A program made the translations under genes and the position numbers. Positions 58,221-64,000 of a DNA stretch of 64,000 nt are shown piece by piece. The DNA lies in assembly GCF_037023145.1 (NCBI RefSeq), contig NZ_CP146091.1, positions 1,116,001-1,180,000 on the forward strand, given 5' to 3'. Within the stretch, counting starts at the first letter, position 1. Each line of letters opens with the position of its first letter. The notes beneath the pieces are model-generated. The model did no database searches, was not told the origin of the DNA, and saw nothing but the letters and a program-made list of their open reading frames with translations. The stretch comes from Ralstonia sp. RRA. Its GTDB lineage: Bacteria > Pseudomonadota > Gammaproteobacteria > Burkholderiales > Burkholderiaceae.

Positions 58221-58259
58221 CATCAAAGCATAGACGGATTATCTTGTGTTTGTTTGATG
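58221..58259. promoter_or_regulatory. candidate LysR site between divergent genes
   Basis: CATCAAA (58221-58227) and TTTGATG (58253-58259) are perfect complements 25 bp apart in the 119-bp gap between the LysR gene and the SDR gene. They may be recognition and activation half-sites. Confidence 0.45.
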
Positions 58260-58317
58260 GAAGAATCACCGCCATCGATTGACGGTTTTTTTTCTTTCTT
58301 CTCAAAGGAGCATTGGC

Positions 58318-59022
58318 ATGACTTCGACGACCTTGCAGGACCAAGCGGTGGTGGTGTTGGGCGGTACGGCGGGCATTGGGCAGGCAGTCGCACGTGCGGC
58401 GGCGGCCGCTGGCGCTCGCGTGACGGTGCTGGGCCGCTCGGCCAAGACAGACGGCGGCATCCATGGGATTGCTGTCGACGCGAATGACACCGCTTCGCTG
58501 GGCAGTGCGCTAGTGCAGGCTGCGGCCGGTGGCAAGATCGATCATCTTGTCATCACCATCGGCTCGCGCACGAGCCCGCCGCCGTTTGCCTCGCTGCAAC
58601 GCGCCGATCTGGAGCAGGGCTTCGGCACCAAGCTGTTTGCCGCGCTGATGGCGGTGCAGGCTGCGCTGCCCTATCTGGCAGAGCGCGCGTCGATCACGCT
58701 CACGTCTGGGCTGCTCTCGCGCAAGCCGACGGCGAGCGGGCTGCTGCGCGCGTCCATCAACGCAGCGGTGGAAGCGGCGGCCAAGAACCTTGCGAAGGAA
58801 TTGGCGCCGCGCCGCGTCAACGTGGTCAGCCCCGGTGTAGTGGATACGGAAGTGTGGGGCGCGCCGGCGGATCGCGAGGCCATGCTCGCGCGCATCGGCG
58901 CCGGGTTGCCGGTCGGCCGTGTCGGCACGCCGGACGACCTCGCCCAGGGCTATCTGCTGGCCATGACCAACGGCTTCATGACCGGCGCCATCATCGACAT
59001 TGAAGGAGGCGGTTTGCTATGA
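58318..59022 (+). CDS. SDR-family protein with altered active site
   Basis: A 234-residue short-chain dehydrogenase/reductase fold. The cofactor motif is VVLGGTAGIGQAVARAAA (about 10-27) with VTVLGRS after it. Where most SDRs have Y-x3-K the protein reads SGLLRASINAAVEAAAKNL, so the catalytic Tyr and Lys both appear replaced. Helix and PG motif (VVSPGVVDTEVWG) are intact. It may be a reductase with shifted catalytic residues or a non-catalytic binder. Start ATG 58318 follows AAAGGAGCATTGGC. It overlaps the VOC gene by ATGA. Confidence 0.88.
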   Translation: MTSTTLQDQAVVVLGGTAGIGQAVARAAAAAGARVTVLGRSAKTDGGIHGIAVDANDTASLGSALVQAAAGGKIDHLVITIGSRTSPPPFASLQRADLEQGFGTKLFAALMAVQAALPYLAERASITLTSGLLSRKPTASGLLRASINAAVEAAAKNLAKELAPRRVNVVSPGVVDTEVWGAPADREAMLARIGAGLPVGRVGTPDDLAQGYLLAMTNGFMTGAIIDIEGGGLL

Positions 59023-59429
59023 GTTCAGACAGCGATTGGACATTCGACCATGTGAACTTTCACGTGGCAGGTGACGCGCCCATCCTCAAGTTCTTCGCCG
59101 ATGTGCTCGGCTGGAAACCGGGGCCGCGTCCGGCGTTTCCGTTTCCTGGCACATGGCTGTACCAGAACGGCGATGCGCTGGTGCATCTGGTGGACAAGGA
59201 GGGCCGGGAGGACGACAGCCCGGAGCTGGTGTTTTCGCACGTCGCCTTTCGCACGAGGAGGGATGCGGCCGATGTGTTGGCCGCCGTGCGCGAAAGCGGG
59301 ATGCCGCACCAGGTGCGCAAGCACCCCGATCGGCCGGCAGCGCAGATCTTCGTGCAGTTGGCTGGGGTGGTGCTTGAGCTGGAGGCGCCGCTGTCCGGTC
59401 CGTTGGAAGCGGCGCGCGAGTACGAGTGA
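59019..59429 (+). CDS. VOC family (glyoxalase/bleomycin-resistance-like) protein
   Basis: A 136-residue vicinal-oxygen-chelate protein with two beta-alpha-beta3 repeats: FDHVNFHVAGDAPILKFFADVLGWKPGPR and FSHVAFRTRRDAADVLAAVRESG. Potential metal ligands are His in the first (FDHVNFH) and second (FSHVAF) repeats and Glu in VVLELE. Translationally coupled to the SDR gene. Substrate unknown. Confidence 0.87.
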   Translation: MSSDSDWTFDHVNFHVAGDAPILKFFADVLGWKPGPRPAFPFPGTWLYQNGDALVHLVDKEGREDDSPELVFSHVAFRTRRDAADVLAAVRESGMPHQVRKHPDRPAAQIFVQLAGVVLELEAPLSGPLEAAREYE

Positions 59430-59438
59430 ATCGCTGAA

Positions 59439-60527
59439 TCAGGCGCCGGCCTGCTGGGCGTATTTCCAGCCCAGCTCGGCCATCGGGCGGGCGCGCTTGC
59501 CCGCTTCTAGCGCCTGCGCCGAAGACGCCGTGCCGTCCACCACGCGCTTCATGATCCCCTGCAGGATGCCGGCAATGCGGAACATGTTGTAGGCGAGGTA
59601 GAAGTTCCAGTCGCCGGTGATGCGGCGGCCGGTGCGTTCTTCGTATTGGCGGATGTACTCGGCTTCCGTCGGGATGCCCAAGGCGGCAAAGTCCAATCCG
59701 GCCACGCCGCGGAACTGCCCCGGCTCGATGTGCCAACTCATGCAGTGGTAGCTGAAGTCGGCCAGCGGATGCCCCAGCGTCGACAGTTCCCAATCGAGGA
59801 TGGCCAGTACGCGAGGTTCCGTCGGGTGGAAGATCAGGTTGTCGAGCCGGTAGTCGCCGTGGACGATGCTGGTGATTTCTTCTGCCTCTTGCGGCACGTG
59901 CTTGGGCAGCCATTCGATCAGGTTGTCCATTGCCGGAATCGACTCGGTTTCCGACAGCTTGTACTGCTTGCTCCAGCGCTCGATCTGGCGCGCGAAATAG
60001 TTGCCGGGTTTGCCGTAGTCGGCGAGCCCAATCGCGGCGTAGTCCACCGTGTGCAGCGCGGAGATGACGCGGTTCATCTCGTTGTAGATGGCAGTGCGTT
60101 CGGCAGGTGCCATGCCGGGCAGCGCCTGGTCCCACAGCACGCGGCCCTGCACGAATTCCATGATGTAGAAGGCGCGGCCGATCACGGCTTCGTCTTCGCA
60201 CAGCGCGTACATTTTGGCGACCGGCACGTCGGTTTTGGCGAGCGCGTCCATCACGCGGTACTCGCGCTCGATGGCATGCGCGGACGGCAGCAGCTTCGCC
60301 TTCGGGCCGGGCTTGGCGCGCATCACATACGTACGCGACGGCGTGATCAGCTTGAAGGTCGGGTTCGACTGGCCGCCCTTGAACTGCTCCACGGTGAGCG
60401 GGCCAGCAAAGCCCGTCACGTGTTCGCGCATCCACGCCTCCAGCGCGCCGATGTCGAACTTCTGCTGGTCTGCCACCGGCCGCGTGCCTTCGAAGGCCGA
60501 GAAATCCTGCTGCTCCGTTTGTGCCAT
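59439..60527 (-). CDS. phosphotransferase, APH family (ACAD10/11 kinase-domain-like)
   Basis: A 362-residue protein with the aminoglycoside-phosphotransferase/choline-kinase fold. The catalytic loop is SIVHGDYRLDNLIFHP, the metal motif is LAILDWELSTLGHPLADF, and the N-lobe has FKGGQSNPTFKLITPSRTYVMRAKPGPKAKLLPSAHAIEREYRV. This is the branch fused to acyl-CoA dehydrogenases in ACAD10/11 and found as LvaA in Pseudomonas levulinate catabolism, where hydroxyacyl-CoA rather than an antibiotic is phosphorylated. It is followed by a histidine phosphatase gene. Confidence 0.92.
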   Translation of the reverse strand: MAQTEQQDFSAFEGTRPVADQQKFDIGALEAWMREHVTGFAGPLTVEQFKGGQSNPTFKLITPSRTYVMRAKPGPKAKLLPSAHAIEREYRVMDALAKTDVPVAKMYALCEDEAVIGRAFYIMEFVQGRVLWDQALPGMAPAERTAIYNEMNRVISALHTVDYAAIGLADYGKPGNYFARQIERWSKQYKLSETESIPAMDNLIEWLPKHVPQEAEEITSIVHGDYRLDNLIFHPTEPRVLAILDWELSTLGHPLADFSYHCMSWHIEPGQFRGVAGLDFAALGIPTEAEYIRQYEERTGRRITGDWNFYLAYNMFRIAGILQGIMKRVVDGTASSAQALEAGKRARPMAELGWKYAQQAGA

Positions 60528-60560
60528 GGGGGTGTCTCCGAATCTTGTTCTTTGATGGGT

Positions 60561-61292
60561 TCAGGCGGGATTGCGATAGCGAAGGTATTGCTGCAGCAAG
60601 ACCTCCATCGTCGTCAGCCGCGAGCCAAAGTGCACAGGCGAGGGCGGCGAGAAGTTGCTCATGCGCAGCACCCAGTCGCTTGGGCTCTCACCCACATCGA
60701 GTGCATTGATGCAGCCAGCCGTCTGCGCGAGGTTGCCAAAGAACACGCGCTCACCACCGGTGATGGCGTGCGAGAGGATCGCGCGGTTGGTGCCGCCATG
60801 CAGCACCAGCAGCACGGTGTCCCAATCGGGCAGGGCGCGCAGATGCGTGAGCGCCGGGATCACGCGGTTGAGAAATTCGCCGATGCTCTCGCCGTTCAGG
60901 AAGCGGCGTTCCTCCGGTACGGTGCCTTCGAATACGCCGATGAACGCTTGCGCTAGTTCGTGCTCGGGAATCTCTCCCAGCTTGCCGCCACGGATTTCCT
61001 GCAGCTCGGGCCATTGCTCAAGCGTGACGCCGCGCGCCTGCATCGCGGGCATTTCCGCCAGCACGCGCTGTGCGGTTTCCACCGTGCGTGGCAAGCCGCT
61101 GACGATCACGCGATCGAACAGGATGTTCTCTGCCGCAAAGGTGCGCCCAGCAGCAGTCGCTTGCTTGCGGCCCTCTTCATTGAGCGGCACGGTGTCGGGC
61201 TCGATCGGGCGGCCGGTCTCGTCAAAGTACGTGACGGCGCCATGGCGCATCAGATAGATGCGCCGACGGTTGGATGTTGGGAACGGAATCAT
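60561..61292 (-). CDS. histidine phosphatase family protein
   Basis: A 243-residue phosphoglycerate-mutase-like phosphatase. The catalytic RHG is in RIYLMRHGAVTYF; the second Arg is in SGLPRTVETAQRV; the second His is in VLLVLHGGTNRAIL. The start at 61292 is preferred because it gives the usual distance to RHG. It is 10 bp downstream of the enoyl-CoA hydratase and followed by the APH gene (33 bp), in a single minus-strand unit. Its substrate is unknown. Confidence 0.9.
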   Translation of the reverse strand: MIPFPTSNRRRIYLMRHGAVTYFDETGRPIEPDTVPLNEEGRKQATAAGRTFAAENILFDRVIVSGLPRTVETAQRVLAEMPAMQARGVTLEQWPELQEIRGGKLGEIPEHELAQAFIGVFEGTVPEERRFLNGESIGEFLNRVIPALTHLRALPDWDTVLLVLHGGTNRAILSHAITGGERVFFGNLAQTAGCINALDVGESPSDWVLRMSNFSPPSPVHFGSRLTTMEVLLQQYLRYRNPA

Positions 61293-61302
61293 GCTCAGCG
61301 GC

Positions 61303-62082
61303 TCAGCGGTATTGCGGTTTGCGTTTCTGCAGGAAGGCAGAGATGCCTTCGTTGCCATCGGCATGGTGCAGTGCTTCGACAAAGCTGTGCTGTTCGGCTT
61401 TGAGGTGATCGTGCAGTGAAGCGTCTTCCGCGTTGGCGATCAGGCCCTTGATGCGGCCGACCGCATGTGGTGATTGCGCCGCGAGTTTCTCTGCCAGCAG
61501 CAGCGCATGGTCCAGTGCCTCGCCGGGTTTGACGACTTCGTTGATGAGGCCGAAGTGCGCGAGTCGTTCTGCGCCCACAGGCTTGCCGAGCATGATGATC
61601 TCGCTCGCCAGCGGACGCGGTAGGAAGCGCGCGATGTGCCACGAGCCGCCGCCGTCCGGCGTAAGCGCGACGTTCACATACGCCATCACGAACTTCGCAT
61701 CCGATGCGGCAATCGCAAAGTCGCACGCCAGCACCAGCGAGAAGCCTGCGCCCGCCGCCGGGCCTTCCACTGCCGCAATCACCGGCTTGGGGAAGGTGCG
61801 GATCGTTTCAATCCAATGGTTGAGCGCGTCGATGCCTTCTTCCTGCACGCTCTTGGGTTTGCTGCGGTTTTCCAGCAGGCGATTCAGGTTGCCACCCGCG
61901 CAGAACGCGTTGCCTGCGCCGGTGAAGATGACGGCGCGGATCTCGTTGTCGTTGGCGGCGCGATCCAGGGCCTCCATCGACGCGGTGTACATCACCGGGT
62001 CCAGTGCGTTGCGTGCGTCGGGGTTGGACAGAACAAGCACTAGCGTTGAGCCGATGCGTTGGGAGAGCAGTTGCGCGGTCAT
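61303..62082 (-). CDS. enoyl-CoA hydratase/isomerase (crotonase family)
   Basis: A 259-residue crotonase-fold protein. The oxyanion hole elements are FCAGGNLN and EGPAAGAGFSLVLACDFAIA. Where classical hydratases have two catalytic Glu, this has VNVALTPDGGGSW, with Asp at the second position, as in PaaG-type isomerases. It could be a hydratase or a double-bond isomerase. It follows a 3-hydroxyacyl-CoA dehydrogenase gene by 30 bp. Confidence 0.9.
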   Translation of the reverse strand: MTAQLLSQRIGSTLVLVLSNPDARNALDPVMYTASMEALDRAANDNEIRAVIFTGAGNAFCAGGNLNRLLENRSKPKSVQEEGIDALNHWIETIRTFPKPVIAAVEGPAAGAGFSLVLACDFAIAASDAKFVMAYVNVALTPDGGGSWHIARFLPRPLASEIIMLGKPVGAERLAHFGLINEVVKPGEALDHALLLAEKLAAQSPHAVGRIKGLIANAEDASLHDHLKAEQHSFVEALHHADGNEGISAFLQKRKPQYR

Positions 62083-62112
62083 GGCAATGGCCTCGTGTCG
62101 GGAGGGTAGGGG

Positions 62113-63621
62113 TTAGGCGTCCGGCGTCAACAACGACATGCCCAAACGGGCACGGCGCAGCAGCCACGGGCTCGGGCGATAACGCGGGTCGCCATAGAGC
62201 ACGTACAGGTTCTGCAGCACTTCAAGGATGGCGCCCGTGCCCAGCGTGTCGCCCAGCGCCAGCGGCCCTTGCGGATAGCCCAGGCCCAGCGTGACAGCGA
62301 GATCAATGTCGGTGGGCGTGGCGATGCGCTGCTGGGCGATATCGCACGCAATGTTGACGATGCACGCGACGATGCGCTGCGCGACAAAGCCACCCGAATC
62401 GCGGATCACCGTCACGGGCACGCCGTCGGAGGCGAGCAGACCATGTGCGGCGTCGCGGTAGGCGTGGTCGGTGGCGGGCGTGGTCATCAGCGTACGGCGC
62501 TTGGTGGCCGCAAACGGATAGAGCGTGTCGAGCGCCACGGTGCGGCGCGCATCCAGCCCTTCGGCAGTCACACACGCAGTGGCATCCAGCCCACGCGGCG
62601 TGACGATGATGAGCGCATCGGCAGACGGTTTGGCGCCCGCTTCCGGCGTGATGCCCAGATCGAGCATCAGGCGCTGTGCCGCAGCATGGCCTGCTTCATG
62701 CGCGCGGCTGATCCATACGGACGACGGGCGCGTGGTGGGCACCGGCGCTTCGGCCGGCACCTGCTTCTGCCCCTCGGGGTAGCGATAGAAGCCTTCGCCC
62801 GTCTTACGGCCCAGGATACCGCCGGCAAAGCGCACCGCTGTGATCTGCGAGGGGCGATAGCGCGGCTCCTCATAGAACTGGCGGTAGACCGATTCCATCA
62901 CCGGGTGCGAGACGTCCAGCCCGGTCAGGTCCATCAGCTCGAACGGGCCCATCCGGAAGCCTGCCTGCTCGCGCATGATGGCGTCGATGTCGGCATAGGC
63001 GGCCACGCTTTCCTGCGCCACGCGCAGGCCTTCGGTGTTCATGCCACGCCCGGCGTGGTTGACGATGAAGCCCGGCATGTCGATGCAGCGCACGGGCGTA
63101 TGGCCCATGCGCTTGGCCAGTGCGGCCAAGGCATCGCCAGTAGCGGGCGCGCTGCGCAGGCCGTCGATCACCTCGACCACCTTCATCAGCGGCACGGGGT
63201 TGAAGAAGTGGAAGCCGGCCACGCGCTCGGGGTGCTTGCAGGCCGTGGCAATGGCCGTGATCGACAGCGACGACGTGTTCGACGCCAGGATCGCGTCGGC
63301 GCGGACGATGTCTTCGAGCTGGCGGAAGAGGTCGCGCTTGACCTCCAGTTTCTCGACGATGGCTTCAACGACGAGATCGCAGTCGGCCAAATCGGTCAGG
63401 GCGCCGGCAGGGATCAGGCGCGCCACGGTGGCGTCGGCTTCCTCCGCCGTGAGCTTGCCCTTGGCAGCCAGCTTGGCCAGCGTGTCGGCCAGTGCTGTAC
63501 ACGCCGCTTCCACGGCGGGCGGGTTGGCGTCGAACAGCTTGACGCCCAGGCCGGCCTGGGCCGCGATCTGCGCAATGCCGCGCCCCATGGCGCCGGTCCC
63601 TACAATCCCGATAGTCTGCAT
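62113..63621 (-). CDS. 3-hydroxyacyl-CoA dehydrogenase, two C-terminal domains (PaaH type)
   Basis: A 502-residue NAD-dependent oxidoreductase. The Rossmann domain begins IGIVGTGAMGRGIAQIAAQAGLGVKLFD; the catalytic motif is VAGFHFFNPVPLMKVVEVI; two C-terminal 3HCDH domains follow (about 190-285 and 410-495), as in PaaH/PaaC. Start ATG 63621 is chosen since a longer frame to 63693 would run through the palindromic operator at 63654-63679. It heads the acyl-CoA unit with enoyl-CoA hydratase, phosphatase and APH genes. Confidence 0.94.
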   Translation of the reverse strand: MQTIGIVGTGAMGRGIAQIAAQAGLGVKLFDANPPAVEAACTALADTLAKLAAKGKLTAEEADATVARLIPAGALTDLADCDLVVEAIVEKLEVKRDLFRQLEDIVRADAILASNTSSLSITAIATACKHPERVAGFHFFNPVPLMKVVEVIDGLRSAPATGDALAALAKRMGHTPVRCIDMPGFIVNHAGRGMNTEGLRVAQESVAAYADIDAIMREQAGFRMGPFELMDLTGLDVSHPVMESVYRQFYEEPRYRPSQITAVRFAGGILGRKTGEGFYRYPEGQKQVPAEAPVPTTRPSSVWISRAHEAGHAAAQRLMLDLGITPEAGAKPSADALIIVTPRGLDATACVTAEGLDARRTVALDTLYPFAATKRRTLMTTPATDHAYRDAAHGLLASDGVPVTVIRDSGGFVAQRIVACIVNIACDIAQQRIATPTDIDLAVTLGLGYPQGPLALGDTLGTGAILEVLQNLYVLYGDPRYRPSPWLLRRARLGMSLLTPDA

Positions 63622-63653
63622 ATGAAATTCGCTTCGATCGAAAGAAGTCTGGC

Positions 63654-63679
63654 TAAAATAGCACGAGCGTGCGATTTTA
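63654..63679. promoter_or_regulatory. 26-bp palindromic operator between divergent genes
   Basis: TAAAAT-A-GCACG-AG-CGTGC-G-ATTTTA is symmetric but for one position either side of the core. The core GCACGAGCGTGC (63661-63672) matches the form of the sites at 34411-34444. Each arm includes a TAAAAT that could serve as a -10, on opposite strands, so binding would affect both the 3-hydroxyacyl-CoA dehydrogenase unit and the GST gene. Confidence 0.65.
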
Positions 63680-63743
63680 GGCATCCACGCCAACCATAAT
63701 GGGCGCTTCCATCACACAGCGCCACCCAAGGAGAGAGTGCTTC

Positions 63744-64000
63744 ATGCTGACGCTATACGGTTTTGCCGCGAGCAACTACTACAACAAGGTCAAGCTCGCG
63801 CTACTGGAGAAGGGCCTTCCGTTTGAAGAGTCGCTGCGCTGGCCCGACCAGACCGACGGTGAGATCTCGCCACTGCACAAGGTGCCCTATCTGAAGGATG
63901 GCGATCGCGGCATGTGCGAATCGCAGGTCATCGTCGACTATCTGGAGGCGCGCTACCCGGAGCATCCGCTGGTTCCGGCTGATCCGTTCCAGGCGGCCAA
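63744..64000 (+). CDS. glutathione S-transferase, partial (cut by window end)
   Basis: The first 85 residues of a GST: MLTLYGFAASNYYNKVKLAL, LEKGLPFEE, then SPLHKVPYLKDGDRGMCESQVIVDYLEARYP, the N-terminal thioredoxin-like glutathione-binding domain with the conserved cis-Pro and ES pair. AAGGAGAGAGTGCTTC precedes the ATG. The C-terminal helical domain lies beyond the window. Confidence 0.9.
   Translation, partial: MLTLYGFAASNYYNKVKLALLEKGLPFEESLRWPDQTDGEISPLHKVPYLKDGDRGMCESQVIVDYLEARYPEHPLVPADPFQAA

Overview
The window is GC-rich, chromosomal beta-proteobacterial DNA. The protein set (ilvBNC next to psd/pssA and leuA, a 14-gene nuo operon ending in a DUF2818 gene, class I KARI, and a urt-ure supercluster) looks like Ralstonia. 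I infer the genus from gene order and remembered protein similarity, not from a search. There is no CRISPR array, prophage, rRNA operon or recognisable transposase. Coding density is high and nearly all genes have normal housekeeping composition.

Layout. 1-2.5 kb (minus): an ECF-type sigma factor with a membrane DUF3619 partner, a DUF3106 protein and an RDD membrane protein. 2.9-9.8 kb (plus): branched-chain amino acid synthesis (ilvB, ilvN, ilvC, leuA) interleaved with phosphatidylethanolamine synthesis (psd, pssA). leuA is preceded by a short Leu-rich leader ORF, a strong promoter and an intrinsic terminator, which together form a complete attenuator. 10-18.2 kb: a BamE-like lipoprotein split by a frameshift, a periplasmic binding protein, rpsO-pnp with a long 5' hairpin, a HAD hydrolase, a quinone oxidoreductase, tpiA and secG. 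18.4-33.7 kb: tRNA-Leu(GAG), then nuoA-N (respiratory complex I) and DUF2818. 33.7-38.6 kb: a NUDIX hydrolase, a DUF1178 gene behind a palindromic operator, and an acyl-CoA dehydrogenase pair with two MaoC hydratases. 38.7-51.2 kb: a nitrogen-scavenging supercluster. A sigma-54 promoter with NtrC-like sites precedes urtABCDE (urea ABC importer) and ureDA-ureJ-ureBC-ureEFG (urease and its nickel maturation factors). A roughly 590-bp nested palindromic element sits between ureC and ureE. 51.2-64 kb: small lipoprotein and methyltransferase genes, a GST, then an acyl-CoA catabolic district. That district holds an ACAD10/11-like acyl-CoA dehydrogenase, a thioesterase, two LysR regulators, a ZntB-type transporter, an SDR and VOC pair, an APH-fold kinase-like protein, a histidine phosphatase, an enoyl-CoA hydratase, a 3-hydroxyacyl-CoA dehydrogenase and a GST cut by the window end.

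How it works together. Urea taken up by UrtABCDE is hydrolysed by urease to ammonia under nitrogen control. Complex I carries NADH from catabolism, including the acyl-CoA modules, into respiration. The ilv and leu genes form the branched-chain amino acid pathway, with leucine sensed by translation of the leader peptide. The least ordinary items are the apparently leaderless leuA attenuator, the composite palindrome inside the urease operon, a 121-bp palindrome at 34970-35090, a GCACG-NN-CGTGC operator motif shared by two lipid-related loci, and the unfused APH/ACAD pair suggestive of 4-hydroxyacyl-CoA catabolism.
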